64,000 bases of DNA, from NCBI GenBank assembly GCA_019694575.1, contig JAIBBR010000005.1, forward strand, positions 1 through 64,000, in the 5' to 3' direction. Below the pieces are notes generated by a model. It saw only the letters and a list, made by a program, of their open reading frames with translations. It did no database searches and was not told where the DNA came from. The position numbers and the translations under genes are program-made. Below are positions 25,042-35,075 of this stretch, piece by piece; position 1 is the first letter of the stretch, and each line of letters opens with the position of its first letter. Source of the stretch: Myxococcaceae bacterium (GTDB lineage Bacteria > Myxococcota > Myxococcia > Myxococcales > Myxococcaceae).

Positions 25042-26403
25042 ATGCTCTTTCGAAAACTGCCTCTCCTGGCCGTCGCCTTCTTGCTCGCTCGTTGCATGGG
25101 CGAGTTCGGACCCGCGAAGACCGATTTGATTTCAGATGGTGGCCCCTCACCCGTGGGCGGCGGCAATGGCAGTGGCGGCGGCGGAGGCAGCGGCGGAGGC
25201 AGCAACGGCGGAGGGGGCGGCAGTGAAAGCGATGGAGGCAGCGGCGGCGGTGAGAGCGACGCGGGTTCGGCCGACGGAGGCGTCGTCAAAGTACCCGTGC
25301 TGATTGCCCACGGTCACTTCGGTCGCGTGGACATCTCTTGCGATAACGGACGCTCTTGGAAGCACACGTCTTGGTATCTCTCGGGGGACGAAGCGGTCTG
25401 CGGTCACGTCTCGACCACCGCGCAATGCGACAACAACGATTGTTACCAGCGCGAAGAGAATGGCACCTGCACGCCGGTGCTGTGCGACTGCAGTCACGGG
25501 TACCAAATCGCCAAGGGCCAGGCCTCGAGCGAAAATACGCTCCTCGTCAACTATGGCTGGGGAAACATTTCGATTGAAGCCGTGCAGACTTCGCACGACG
25601 GCATTCACTGGAAGACAACCTTCATCACCAACCCCGGTTCAGGCGCCGTCAGCTACGGAGACGGGCAATTCATTCTTCACTCCTGGAACCCTTCTTACAT
25701 TTCCAATGACAATGGAGCGACTTGGGCCGACAGCGCTAACAGTCTGCGAAACGTGGCGCGACAGGCCATTTACAGCACCGTTCACAAGACCCACATCATC
25801 ATCGCCAACGGCACGTTCTACTATACCGATGACCGGGGGCAGACCTTCAAGCAGCCCGCCGCGAATCCGCCCTGCGCCCCGTCACTGGAAACGGGGTCGA
25901 GCGCTGAGAGCACCAGCGGCATCGTCGTCATCTGGGACAACGCAGGGAACGTCTGCCGCTCCGCCGACGGTGGAAAAACATGGCAGGCCACCCAAATCGG
26001 CCCGCTGCAAGGGCACGGCGTCTTCAACCCCAAGCTCAATCAGTTCGTGACCTGGGGCAGCAACAATCGGTACACGAGCACTGACGGCATCACGTGGAAT
26101 ACGACCGCGATGCCCGCCGATATTCGTCTGGGGGCAGTGGCGGTCGCACCGAACGGTGATTTCGTCGCCAGCAATTCAGACGCGAACGTTCTTTTCACGG
26201 CCTATGAAAATCAAGATTTCTACACCAGCCCTGACGGGCTAAATTGGACCGCCATTCCCGCGGGCAACTTCGTCAAGAGCCACCCGATCAGCACCATTCG
26301 CACCGGGTTCGTCGAGGGAAACGCGGTTTGCAACCCCAACTACAAATACATTCATGAGCTGCGCCGCGATATCGACAGAGGGATCGTCAAGGTCGCCCCT
26401 TGA
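25042..26403 (+). CDS. Lipoprotein with BNR/Asp-box beta-propeller
   Basis: The 453-residue protein has a lipobox (LLARC, Cys18) and a very glycine/serine-rich spacer at residues 35-80. About seven Asp-box motifs of the S-x-D-x-G-x-T-W type follow: SCDNGRSWK, SHDGIHWK, SNDNGATW, TDDRGQTF, SADGGKTW, STDGITWN and SPDGLNWT. Such repeats build sialidase/BNR-type beta-propellers. No catalytic residues of sialidases are evident, so a binding role is as likely as an enzymatic one. A Cys-rich insert (CGHVSTTAQCDNNDC) lies near residue 125. Confidence 0.8.
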   Translation: MLFRKLPLLAVAFLLARCMGEFGPAKTDLISDGGPSPVGGGNGSGGGGGSGGGSNGGGGGSESDGGSGGGESDAGSADGGVVKVPVLIAHGHFGRVDISCDNGRSWKHTSWYLSGDEAVCGHVSTTAQCDNNDCYQREENGTCTPVLCDCSHGYQIAKGQASSENTLLVNYGWGNISIEAVQTSHDGIHWKTTFITNPGSGAVSYGDGQFILHSWNPSYISNDNGATWADSANSLRNVARQAIYSTVHKTHIIIANGTFYYTDDRGQTFKQPAANPPCAPSLETGSSAESTSGIVVIWDNAGNVCRSADGGKTWQATQIGPLQGHGVFNPKLNQFVTWGSNNRYTSTDGITWNTTAMPADIRLGAVAVAPNGDFVASNSDANVLFTAYENQDFYTSPDGLNWTAIPAGNFVKSHPISTIRTGFVEGNAVCNPNYKYIHELRRDIDRGIVKVAP

Positions 26404-26459
26404 GAAAACGCACCACGGTGGGCGGGCTCGAGCGCGGCGTTTTTGCGCGAATCCGCTCT

Positions 26460-26619
26460 CAGAATGAATCTCGTCTTCGACCGCCGCGCGCTCGTTGATG
26501 ATGGCCAGTACTCCAAAGTCAGACAAGCCCGCAGAAGGCAGCACCACCAGCACGATGAGCAAAGCGAAGGTGCGCCTGAAACTGAGCAGCTCAAAGGGAG
26601 CAGCTGACGCAACCGTCAC
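26460..26619 (-). pseudogene. N-terminal scrap of a sensor histidine kinase
   Basis: A minus-strand frame from 26619 encodes a membrane segment and linker, FRRTFALLIVLVVLPSAGLS then FGVLAIINERAAVE. This resembles the first transmembrane region of myxobacterial sensor kinases. After about residue 50 the frame turns into antisense of the BNR lipoprotein, and no kinase domain follows. I therefore read it as a 5' remnant. Family attribution is from memory of similar N-termini and needs a search. Confidence 0.4.
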
Positions 26620-26968
26620 TGGATGTCGCGGGCCAAGTCGACGACGAGGCTGAAAACTCTCAAGCGGCTCGGCCCCAACGACGCGCTGGTTGAAATCGTT
26701 TTTGAGGAGCTATTCGCTTCGGAGGTGCAGTCATGCCTGTTTGGTCGCAGCGGGCGTTTGGTGCATTTCATTGTGAAGTTCGGCTGCGCCTTCCCGAGTC
26801 GTGCGGGTTCATGTTCAAGGTGATTACCCGGGATCGCCAGGCTCCGCATCGTAAGCGTCCCTCTCATTCTGGCGTCTCACGACGATGCGCCTCAGACGTT
26901 AAGTCTGGCGACGTCGGCGCTGCGTCGCGACCTCGTTGATGAAACTCGACCTCTCGTGAATGTTTGTA
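26620..26968. other. Intergenic region with no convincing gene
   Basis: These roughly 350 bases lie between the kinase scrap and the end of the TPR gene. A plus-strand frame (26623-26823, 66 residues) reads partly like protein (RLGPNDALVEIVFEELFASE), but I know no family and it ends in low-quality sequence. It could be another decayed gene. Confidence 0.35.
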
Positions 26969-28879
26969 TTACGAGCCCTTCGCCGACAGCCGGGCGAGCG
27001 CTTTCTTCGCTTCGGGGTGCCCCAGCTGGTTGGCTTCGGTCGCGGCCTTGTACGCCTTCTTCGCCTCTTCAATCTTTCCCGCGTGCTCATACAGCTCGCC
27101 GAGCGAAAAGAGCGGGTCGGGAAACGTGGCATCAACCGCCGCTGAGGCCTTGAACGAATCTTCCGCGTTCTTCTCTTGCCCCTTCAAATAGTACGCGACG
27201 CCCAAGTAGTGCAGCGCCAGCGCGTGTCGTGGCTCAATCGTCAGCACGTCGGCCAGCATCGCCATGCCGCGGTCGACGTCGCCGCCCCGCACATAAATGA
27301 AGCCCAGCTCGGCGCGCGCTTCGAGCAGGGTAGGGTCTTTGTTCACCGCCTTGTCCAACGCTTCAATCGCTTTGTCGGGCCGGCCCATGCGTGAATGCAT
27401 GATGCCGTAGCGTGACAGCGCTTCAGAGTCGTTGGGGTCGTCTTTAATCGCCGCGGCGAGCAGCTTATCGGCGCCTGAGTAGTCACCCATTGCCAACTGC
27501 AAATCGACCTTCGCCATCAGCGCGGCGCCATTCTTCGGCTCGCTCTTCAACACATCATCAAGCAGCGCCATCGCTTCTTTGCCGTAGCGCATTTTGGCGT
27601 ACAGCCGCGCCAGGTCGAGCTTGCCCTCGGTCGAGTTGTCGAGTTTGAGGCGATCTTTAAACTCAACCACCGCTTCTTTGTACTTGCCCTGCGCAATCAA
27701 CGCTTCACCCAGCGCAGCGTGGGTCTGCACATCACCCGGAAAAAGCTTCACCGCTTCTTTCAACGCTTCGACCGCTTCATTCGTCTTGCCGAGTGACAAG
27801 TAGGCCAGCGCCAAACCGCGAAACGCGTCGGTGTTGGTGCGGCGTTCTTCTTTCGAGCGTTCCACCGCTTTTTTGAACGCTTCAACCGCGCGGTCTTTCT
27901 TGCCCTGCTTCAAGTACAGCGCGCCCAACTGCGTGTACGGCCCCGAAGCACGCGGCTCGAGCTTGAGCGCCTGCTCGAAGGCCTTGGTCGCCTTCGCGTT
28001 CTCTCCCAGGCGAAAATACGAGAGGCCCAAATTGAAAAACGCCTCGGTGTATTTGGGGTCGGCTTCGACTGCCTTCTTGAAGGCCTCGAGCGCCTTTTTG
28101 TGGTCAGCCCGCGCGTCGAGCGCCACGCCCAAATTGTTCTGCGCCGCGGCGTGCTTGGGGTTGATAGCCAGTGCGCGCTCGTACTCACTCATTGCCTCAG
28201 AGAGCTTGCCCTCACGCATCCACAGCACGCCTAAGTTGTAATGCGCCTCGGGGTCGGCGAGTGTCGTTCTGCTCACTGACAGCAACATCTCTTTCGCTTC
28301 ACCAAACAAACCTTTTTCGGCGAGTGCCTTGCCCAGGTTGATGCGCGCCGCGTTCAGCTCGGGCTTCAAGTCGATTGCCGCTCGGTACGCGCCAATTGCT
28401 TCGTCAGCGCGGCCCCGCTTCTGCAACGCCTCGCCCAAATTGAAGCGCAGCTCCGCGTCGTTGGGGGCCAGCTCGGTGGCTTTCTTGTACATGTCGATGG
28501 CGATGTCGGTCTCGTCGAGCACCCGGGCAAGCAGACCCCGCTCGGCGCGCAACGACACGTCGTCGGGCAACGAAAGAATCGCCTGGTCTAACAGCGTCTT
28601 GGCCTTCTGCCCGTCACCTGCGAGCCGGTAAGCACGGGCGAGCAACAGCTTGCCGTCGACCATGTCGGGGTCTTTTTTGAGCAGCGCCTCGAGCGGCTTC
28701 ACCGCTTTCGACGCTTCACCCAGCGACACGTAAGCCAGGCCTAGACGGTAGAGTGACTCAACGTCGTCAGGCGCTTGCTGCAAGTTCGACGTTTCAACCG
28801 CGATGGTGCGCTTGAGCGCGGCCTGTTCATCGGGGGCCGCCGCGAGCACGCCCATGGTGACGACGAGAAGTGCGTTCAT
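26969..28879 (-). CDS. Exported TPR-repeat protein, last gene of the Glt-like operon
   Basis: The 636-residue protein has a cleavable signal (residues 1-16, ending LAAAP) and then is almost entirely tetratricopeptide repeats, about 16 units of 34 residues (for example AEAHYNLG..., ADPKYTEAFFNLGLSYFRLG). TPR arrays are scaffolds for protein-protein contacts, here in the periplasm or outer membrane. Position and make-up recall GltE/AglT, the TPR protein of the Myxococcus gliding complex. GltE is a lipoprotein of about 500 residues, and this one lacks a clear lipobox, so the match is tentative. It starts 35 bases after the preceding lipoprotein gene. Confidence 0.85.
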   Translation of the reverse strand: MNALLVVTMGVLAAAPDEQAALKRTIAVETSNLQQAPDDVESLYRLGLAYVSLGEASKAVKPLEALLKKDPDMVDGKLLLARAYRLAGDGQKAKTLLDQAILSLPDDVSLRAERGLLARVLDETDIAIDMYKKATELAPNDAELRFNLGEALQKRGRADEAIGAYRAAIDLKPELNAARINLGKALAEKGLFGEAKEMLLSVSRTTLADPEAHYNLGVLWMREGKLSEAMSEYERALAINPKHAAAQNNLGVALDARADHKKALEAFKKAVEADPKYTEAFFNLGLSYFRLGENAKATKAFEQALKLEPRASGPYTQLGALYLKQGKKDRAVEAFKKAVERSKEERRTNTDAFRGLALAYLSLGKTNEAVEALKEAVKLFPGDVQTHAALGEALIAQGKYKEAVVEFKDRLKLDNSTEGKLDLARLYAKMRYGKEAMALLDDVLKSEPKNGAALMAKVDLQLAMGDYSGADKLLAAAIKDDPNDSEALSRYGIMHSRMGRPDKAIEALDKAVNKDPTLLEARAELGFIYVRGGDVDRGMAMLADVLTIEPRHALALHYLGVAYYLKGQEKNAEDSFKASAAVDATFPDPLFSLGELYEHAGKIEEAKKAYKAATEANQLGHPEAKKALARLSAKGS

Positions 28880-28914
28880 CGGCTTCGACCCCCGTTCAAG
28901 AATTCAACAAAAGC

Positions 28915-29556
28915 TCACTCGACGAAAGGGCTGGCCCTGGCGTCGAACGTTTTCTTCGCCAAAACCGACCGCGTCTGCTCCCAAGCTGCGCGCGCGGTCT
29001 CGGCTTCTTTTTCCAACGCTTTCGCTTCGTTCTTCTGCTCGGCGTAGTCGGCGTCGCACGCCTTTACCTGCGCTTCGAAGTCTTTTGGGTCGTACGATTC
29101 TGACCCTTCGAGCTTGGCTTTGCGCGAGGCGGTCAACCGGGCCTGCTCGAAGCGCGCCTGGGCACACTGCAACGCCAGGGCTGCCAAGTCTTGATCTCTC
29201 ACATTGAGCCGCTGACGCGCCCGCAGCCATTCGACCCGGGCTTCGCCTTCAGTCACCGCCAGCTGCGCGATGGCTTTCGAATTGGCATCGTCAGCCGCGC
29301 CCACTTCGCGCTCGGCTTCTTTGAGGCGGTCTTTGCCGCGGCGCAGCTGCTCGCGCATGCGCAACATGTCGGCGTGGGCTTCGTCGACGCGGTCAATGGC
29401 GATGGCCAAGTCATTTTCGGCTTCCAACAGCTCGATGCGCGCTTCGTAAGGCAGCTTCTCGAGAATGTTGCCTGGCACGTGCTTGCCGTAGCGGTTGCAG
29501 CCTGACCAGGCGCCGAAGAGCGCTGCGCACACCACGAGGAACGAGAGCTTTTTCAT
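28915..29556 (-). CDS. Coiled-coil lipoprotein in the Glt-like operon
   Basis: The 213-residue protein has a lipobox (GAWSGC, Cys20). From about residue 35 on it is almost all charged helix with heptad character (EARIELLEAENDLAIAIDRV, then RGKDRLKEAEREVG), so a long coiled coil facing the periplasm is likely. The ATG overlaps the TGA of the preceding lipoprotein gene (ATGA). Operon position suggests it is a structural part of the envelope complex, but I cannot match it to a specific Glt or Nfs protein. Confidence 0.75.
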   Translation of the reverse strand: MKKLSFLVVCAALFGAWSGCNRYGKHVPGNILEKLPYEARIELLEAENDLAIAIDRVDEAHADMLRMREQLRRGKDRLKEAEREVGAADDANSKAIAQLAVTEGEARVEWLRARQRLNVRDQDLAALALQCAQARFEQARLTASRKAKLEGSESYDPKDFEAQVKACDADYAEQKNEAKALEKEAETARAAWEQTRSVLAKKTFDARASPFVE

Positions 29557-30044
29557 GGGTTGTTCGCCTCGAAGGAACCGTACGCCGTGTGCCCGCTCGC
29601 CGGCTCGATACCGTTAATGAAGGTGACGCGAAAATTGCCCTGCGTGCGCTGGTTCTGCATGGGTATGGAATTCAAGGTCAGCGTGCCGCGCGCCAACAAG
29701 GGAAACACCGTGCGCGGGTCATTGGTGACGTTGCGCGAAATGACGCCGCGTTGCGCGCCCGTCGACAGCGTTTCAGTCAAATCGACCGGCTTGCCCGCCA
29801 CCCACATCAAGTCGAGCAGCGCCATCGACACCTTGAGCACCGTTTCTTCTGACGCGCCCAATTTGCGCACGAAGCGAATCGAAATGTCGTCGACCGTCTC
29901 GGTGAGCACCACCTCGTCGTAGCCAAGGTCCATCAGCTCGAGCAGGCTGCCGTCGAGCTGGTGTTTGGGCGCAGGCGGCTTGCCGTCGCCGCCACAGGCT
30001 GCCAGACACAGCACAACCAGCGTGGTGCAGACGGTGCGCATCAT
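29553..30044 (-). CDS. Small lipoprotein in the Glt-like operon
   Basis: The 163-residue protein has lipobox CLAAC and a mature part of mixed alpha/beta composition (LLELMDLGYDEVVLTETVDD near residue 35). The ATG at 30044 lies within the TGATGATG that ends the large TPR gene, so translation is coupled. The stop overlaps the next start. I do not recognise the family; conservation of the tight coupling is the main hint that it belongs to the complex. Confidence 0.72.
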   Translation of the reverse strand: MMRTVCTTLVVLCLAACGGDGKPPAPKHQLDGSLLELMDLGYDEVVLTETVDDISIRFVRKLGASEETVLKVSMALLDLMWVAGKPVDLTETLSTGAQRGVISRNVTNDPRTVFPLLARGTLTLNSIPMQNQRTQGNFRVTFINGIEPASGHTAYGSFEANNP

Positions 30045-33000
30045 CAGCGGCAGCTCTTCCACTCTGGGTCAACGTCGGGGCTGGCCAGGCTGGCGGTGTC
30101 TTTGATGACCGACAGCTCGCGTTTCGCGCCTTCGGTGTCGGCGAAGCGGCACTTCAGCGCACCGATGTTGGCCCGGGCTTTTTCGAGCGTGGGGTCGGTC
30201 TCGAGCGCCCGGCCGTATTCAGCGCGGGCCCCATTGGCTTCGCCGTCGAGCAACAGCGCATAGCCCAAAGCGTTGTGCGCGGTGGCCCGGCTGTCTTCGA
30301 GCTCGATGGCCCGGGTGAGCGCCATTTGCGCTTTCTTCACCTGGTAGCCGCCCAAGTACGCCAAGCCCAATGCTTCGAAGTCGGCGGCGTTTTGCGTTTG
30401 CTCGGCTTTTTTCTGCAGCTCGTCGGCGTTGACCGCGCGCTCGGCAGGGTGGCCCCTCAACGGGTTCGACGCTTCGTCGGTCTTCTTGCGGCAACCCACC
30501 ACCGCGGCGGTGAAAACCTCTAATTGTTCGGAGCGGTCTAAGCAGGCTTGAAAAGCGCCATTGGCTTGCTCTTTCAGCGGGTCTACCTGCTGTTTCACAG
30601 CGGTGCGAAACTGTTGCACTTCAGCCGCTGACAAACCGGCGGGCACCGGTGTCGCTTCAACCGTGTCGGCGATGTGTTGCAACCCATTGCCGATGCGCCA
30701 CAGCGAAGCCACCGCCCATTCGGCCGAGCCCATTGACGCGGCTTGGTTGTAAATGCCCTGCAGTTGCTGGAGCATCGCCACCTTTTGTTCTACCTGGTCA
30801 GCCCCAAGCGCTTTGTACTGGCGGTACATGATTTCACCCAGGTACCAGAGCGCCTTGGCCGTCTCTTCATTTTGGCCGGTGGGCGAATTGGTCACTTGGG
30901 TGAGCAGCGCCACCAAGGCGTCAGGCTTTTCATTGCTGCGGCTGGTGGCCTGCACTTCAGCCACGATGGCCGCGGCGGCTGAATTCACCTTGTCGAGCTT
31001 CAACACTTGCTCGGCGACCGCGCGCGCCTTTTCAGGCTCCTTCATCTTCATGCGCGTTTGCGCAATCAGCACCAGCACTTCGGCTTTACGGGCGCCGGCT
31101 TGTTCGGCGGCAGCGTCTAACGCCTTCATCGCCGCGGGGTAATCGCCCATTGCCATGCGCAAGCGTGCCGCAGCCAAGGTGGAGTCGAGACCCGTGGCCT
31201 CGCCCTTGAAACTTTGGCCCATTGTCTCGAAGTACCCGGCGGCTTCTTGGTAGCGGCCCCCTTCAGCGGCGTGGCGGCCCAAGGTGTTGAGCACGTCAGA
31301 GAGGTATTGAGACTTGGGGTATTCCTTCATGAAACGTTCGCCGATTTCACGCTCTTTGCGGCCGTCGCGCTTGTCACGCGACGCGCTGAATGCGCCGTAG
31401 AGCGCCTTCTCTCCAATTTCAGCGCCTTTGTTTTCGTCGGCCACTTTGAGCAGACCTTCCACCACGTCGCCCGTTTCTTCTGAGCTCTGCAGCGCCAATT
31501 CGCCCAAGGCCTCACTCTTGGTCTCGGTGAGAATTTTGCGCACGTCATTCAAGAAGCTGGCGGGCAGCTTCGAAGCGAGAAACGCTTTGCCCGTGGCCTC
31601 GATGCCCTTGAAGTCGTTGATTTGGCGCAAGCTGTCTAACGCCAGGTTGCCAGCCACCGACGCGTCTTTGTGGTCGGGGTGGGTGATGGCGAAGTCGCGA
31701 AAAAGCTCGGCCGACTTTGGGTAGTCGCCGTCTTCGAAGTACGCGCGGGCGATGTTGAACTTCACTTCTAACGCGTGCTCACTGCGCGGGTAACGGGCAA
31801 TGTAGCTGGCGCCCATTAACTTCAGCGCTTGTCGCGCGTCAGCCACTTCATAGGCGTTGAGCCGTTCGACTTCACCCGGCTTGAGCGATGAATAGTGGCA
31901 CAACAGCGCGCCATAGAGCGCTTCTTCGTGGCTCTTCTTTTCGCCCACCGTTTGGGTGCTTTGCTCTTTGGTGTTGATGGCGGCCACCGCGGCCAGCTTG
32001 GCGTCTTTGGGAGGCGCGCCCTTTGCGTCTTTCGCCGCCGGTTTGGCCGAAGCCGCGTCTTTCGCGTCGTCTAACGTGCCCGCGGTTTCGCCCTTACCAT
32101 CTTTCTTGGCGACGGCATTGGAGCGGTCTAAATAGGTCGCCAGCTCTTCGAACTGACGCGCCGCTTCGTGAAAGCGCTTCGCACTGAACAGCGCGTCGGC
32201 ACGGTTCTGCATTATCGTCGTCACGTATTGCTTGGGCCGAAAGAGCGAGAGGTACTCTTCGTAAGCACTGGCCGCTTCTAAATAGAGGTTCTTGTCTTCT
32301 TTTTTCTGCGCTTGGGTGTGCAGCGTGGTCGCCAAGTCGCGCGCCATTTCTTCAAGCTCGAGCAGCGTCTTCTTGCGGTCGGCTTCGGTCTTCGAAGGGT
32401 CGACTTTGATTTGAATCGCCGCGCGCACCAGAAAGCCCACGTCTTCAGGCTTGGGCAGCACCTTGGCCTTGGCCGCTTTGATGGAGTCGTACAACTTGCC
32501 CACCCGCTCCACTTCGAGCTCGGGGTCGGGCTGCACTTCCATCAACTTGCGCAGTGTCGGTATCGCGTATTCGAATTGCTGCTTGATGAAGTAGCGGTTG
32601 CCCAGCTTGTCCAACGCCAACGCATAGGTGGCGCGCGACTCTGAGAGCTTCTCGAAGTACTGCAACGCGCCCTTGGCGGGCCGCGACTCGGTGTAGCTGT
32701 AAACCAAATCGAGCAAGGCCTCGCGTTTCACGTTGAGCGCCTTGGCCTGGTCTACTCCGGGAAAAGGCGCGCTCGCGGCGGCGGCTTCGAAGAACGTCAC
32801 CGCGTCGGCGTGCTTGGCCTGGTTGATGCGAATCCACCCCATTTTGTAGCGGGCCAGGTCGTGCACTGGCGACGGGGGCGCATCGAGAATCGCTTTGTAG
32901 TGCTCTTCGGCCTGCACCAGGTCGGCCTTGTCGAACCAGTAGTCGCCGATGATTTGCTCAGCGTCGAGGCGCAGCGGGCTCGAAGGGTACTTCTTAATCA

Positions 33001-33478
33001 AGTCGCCCAGCGTCTTGAGCATGTTGTCGAACTCGCCCATTTCGCGCTGCTCGTGCGACAAATAAAACGTCACCTTGTCGCCGTCTTTGAAGTCGGCGTT
33101 TTCGCGCAAAATGCGGTTGTAAATCTGCATCGCCTTTTGCTTGAGCAGCTTCGTTTCAGGCGACACCAACGCGCCCTTGGTGCCTTCGGCGCGGGTTTCG
33201 GCCTGCAGGTAATACACATAGCGGCTCTTTTCGACGTACAGCTCGGCGAGCCGAAACTGCAGGTCAGGCAAGTAAGGCGCGTTGCGGCTCTTGGCGATGA
33301 GCTTGTTGGTTTCACCGATAGAACGGTCGACCTTGAAAATGTCGCGCCGCAGCTTGGCCACCAGCTCTTCTTTTTCTTTTGCCTTGGTGACGATGGGGTT
33401 TTCAGTTTTTGGCTTGCCGCCCAAGAAGGCGGGCAACTGGGCCAAAGACAGGGTGAGCACCAGGGGCACGAGCATCAT
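30044..33478 (-). CDS. GltD/AgmU-like large TPR protein (adventurous gliding motility family)
   Basis: The 1144-residue exported protein (signal to about residue 14, LSLAQLPA) has TPR-like repeats over most of its length. A low-complexity Lys/Ala/Asp linker interrupts them near residues 470-515 (AKDAKGAPPKDAK), and there is a clear TPR pair close to the C-terminus (AHNALGYALLLDGEANGARA). Size, layout and neighbours match GltD/AgmU of the Myxococcus gliding complex and its spore-coat paralogue NfsD, which act in the periplasm. Which of the two it serves cannot be told from sequence. ATG 33478 overlaps the GltC-like stop. Confidence 0.72.
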   Translation of the reverse strand: MMLVPLVLTLSLAQLPAFLGGKPKTENPIVTKAKEKEELVAKLRRDIFKVDRSIGETNKLIAKSRNAPYLPDLQFRLAELYVEKSRYVYYLQAETRAEGTKGALVSPETKLLKQKAMQIYNRILRENADFKDGDKVTFYLSHEQREMGEFDNMLKTLGDLIKKYPSSPLRLDAEQIIGDYWFDKADLVQAEEHYKAILDAPPSPVHDLARYKMGWIRINQAKHADAVTFFEAAAASAPFPGVDQAKALNVKREALLDLVYSYTESRPAKGALQYFEKLSESRATYALALDKLGNRYFIKQQFEYAIPTLRKLMEVQPDPELEVERVGKLYDSIKAAKAKVLPKPEDVGFLVRAAIQIKVDPSKTEADRKKTLLELEEMARDLATTLHTQAQKKEDKNLYLEAASAYEEYLSLFRPKQYVTTIMQNRADALFSAKRFHEAARQFEELATYLDRSNAVAKKDGKGETAGTLDDAKDAASAKPAAKDAKGAPPKDAKLAAVAAINTKEQSTQTVGEKKSHEEALYGALLCHYSSLKPGEVERLNAYEVADARQALKLMGASYIARYPRSEHALEVKFNIARAYFEDGDYPKSAELFRDFAITHPDHKDASVAGNLALDSLRQINDFKGIEATGKAFLASKLPASFLNDVRKILTETKSEALGELALQSSEETGDVVEGLLKVADENKGAEIGEKALYGAFSASRDKRDGRKEREIGERFMKEYPKSQYLSDVLNTLGRHAAEGGRYQEAAGYFETMGQSFKGEATGLDSTLAAARLRMAMGDYPAAMKALDAAAEQAGARKAEVLVLIAQTRMKMKEPEKARAVAEQVLKLDKVNSAAAAIVAEVQATSRSNEKPDALVALLTQVTNSPTGQNEETAKALWYLGEIMYRQYKALGADQVEQKVAMLQQLQGIYNQAASMGSAEWAVASLWRIGNGLQHIADTVEATPVPAGLSAAEVQQFRTAVKQQVDPLKEQANGAFQACLDRSEQLEVFTAAVVGCRKKTDEASNPLRGHPAERAVNADELQKKAEQTQNAADFEALGLAYLGGYQVKKAQMALTRAIELEDSRATAHNALGYALLLDGEANGARAEYGRALETDPTLEKARANIGALKCRFADTEGAKRELSVIKDTASLASPDVDPEWKSCR

Positions 33479-35058
33479 TGCGCGGTCTCCTCGATGCAGC
33501 GCGACTTGAGTGAGAAGCGGTAACTGCGCAGCTCGTCGTTCCAGTATTCTTCTTTGAAACGAAACGCGACCTGGTTCGGCTCGAGTGCCGCCTCTTCGAT
33601 GTTCACCACCAATTTGGAGCCCTTCTTGATGCGCTCGTAGAGCTTCAACCCCACCTCGTATTCCATCAGCCGCACTTGCTCGGCGGCGCGCAACAGCTTG
33701 TCAGCTTCTTCACGCACCGATTCTTCGAGCCGCTGCTGAAAAACACGCATCGCCTCGGCGCGGGCCAAGTCGTACAGCCGGGTGAGGTACGAGAAGAAAC
33801 GTTCACCGAAGGTGCCGGCGTAGCGGCCCAGGCGTTCGCCTTCGAGCTCGACGGAGTTCAAGAAGCGTTCAGCCCGTTTGGTCTGCCCATGCGAGCTGGC
33901 GGCGCGGCGCAAGCGCGGGTCTTGCGTCAAATCATCGCGTTCACGCAGTGTTTCCAATGAATCAGCGAAGCGGCGGGTGAGCTCTTTGGCGGCGCGCTTG
34001 GCGGGCAAATAGTGGCACAGGTCGCGGTAAACGAAGGCGCGCAAAATGTACTTGTCGGGCAAGAACTCGTCGCGAAACGACGGCGCGTCGAGGGTGGTCA
34101 AAATGCCCATCGCGGCGTGAATTTGGCCCAGCTGATAGCGGGTCCACGCTTCTTCTAAGTACAGGGTGGCACGGCCGGGGTCTAACGCAGGCAGCTTCAC
34201 CAAGTCATACGCTTGGAGCGCTCCTGCGTAGTCTTTTTGCTCGTAGCGCAAACGGGCCACCGCGAGCATCGCGTCGTTGCGGGCGTCGAGCGTGAGGTTG
34301 TGGTCTTTGGCGAGCTCGAAGAACTCGTCAATCATTTCTTTGGGTAAGTCTTTTTTGTTCGTCTTTAGCCGCGTCACCAGCAGCGCGTATTTGGCGCGCG
34401 AGTGCTCGGGGCTGCCGGGAACCAACTTGGCGAAATGGGTGTTGGCCCAACGCTCGTTGCCTACCTTCAAGTCCACCAGGCCTTGTTGGTAGTGCGCGTA
34501 ACCGGCGATGTCTTCGGGCAAGAAGCCCAAGTCGAGAGCGCCGAAGACTTGCTCGTCAATCATGCGCTCGTCGTGTGGCAAGTCGGTCAAGGTCTGCAGC
34601 TCGGCCAGGGCTTTGGGCAGCACCGCGGGGTTGGTGCGCTCGCGGGCAATGCGGGCCAGGTACACCGCGCCGGCGTGACGCAGGCCCAAGTCAATGAGTG
34701 ACTTGGCCAAGAAAAACTGCGCCCAGGCGTAGTTCTCGTCGGTGGCGGGCACATTTTCAGTGAAGGTGAAGAGCTTGGCCGCGGCCTCTTTGGGGCTGCC
34801 GCCAAAGTAGTCTTGCAGGGCTTGGTCGAAGAGCTTGGGGTCGACTTTCTGCGGCGCGGCGGCGGGCGCGGCTTCAGCCGGCGCGCCGGGCTTGGCAGTC
34901 GAAGTCGCCGCGGCCGGAGCAGCGGCAGCGTCTTTCGGCTTACCTTGCGTAGCTTCACCCGTCACCGGGTCGACTGCGCTACCCGCGGGAGCAGCAGCCG
35001 CCAACGCCATTGGAGCGAAGGCGAGCGCCGCCGCCATCAGTACGGACAGTTGCTTCAT
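33475..35058 (-). CDS. GltC/NfsC-like exported TPR protein
   Basis: This roughly 527-residue protein has a signal peptide (ending MALAAAAP) and an Ala/Pro-rich spacer (residues 30-75). A helical repeat body includes TPR-like units (FFLAKSLIDLGLRHAGAVYL), and the end is a distinctive FRFKEEYWNDELRSYRFSLK. The body and its position between an outer-membrane barrel and a GltD-like gene match GltC of the gliding complex or NfsC of the spore-coat machine. ATG 35058 is chosen for the signal peptide, with AGAGGG before it. A GTG at 35079 overlapping the barrel stop is an alternative. Confidence 0.68.
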   Translation of the reverse strand: MKQLSVLMAAALAFAPMALAAAAPAGSAVDPVTGEATQGKPKDAAAAPAAATSTAKPGAPAEAAPAAAPQKVDPKLFDQALQDYFGGSPKEAAAKLFTFTENVPATDENYAWAQFFLAKSLIDLGLRHAGAVYLARIARERTNPAVLPKALAELQTLTDLPHDERMIDEQVFGALDLGFLPEDIAGYAHYQQGLVDLKVGNERWANTHFAKLVPGSPEHSRAKYALLVTRLKTNKKDLPKEMIDEFFELAKDHNLTLDARNDAMLAVARLRYEQKDYAGALQAYDLVKLPALDPGRATLYLEEAWTRYQLGQIHAAMGILTTLDAPSFRDEFLPDKYILRAFVYRDLCHYLPAKRAAKELTRRFADSLETLRERDDLTQDPRLRRAASSHGQTKRAERFLNSVELEGERLGRYAGTFGERFFSYLTRLYDLARAEAMRVFQQRLEESVREEADKLLRAAEQVRLMEYEVGLKLYERIKKGSKLVVNIEEAALEPNQVAFRFKEEYWNDELRSYRFSLKSRCIEETAQ

Positions 35059-35075
35059 GAGGAGCCCTCTCAAAG

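Noticed and set aside
32810-33523. Plus-strand frame of 237 codons
   Set aside because: Antisense to the GltD-like TPR gene, which has far better coding signs.
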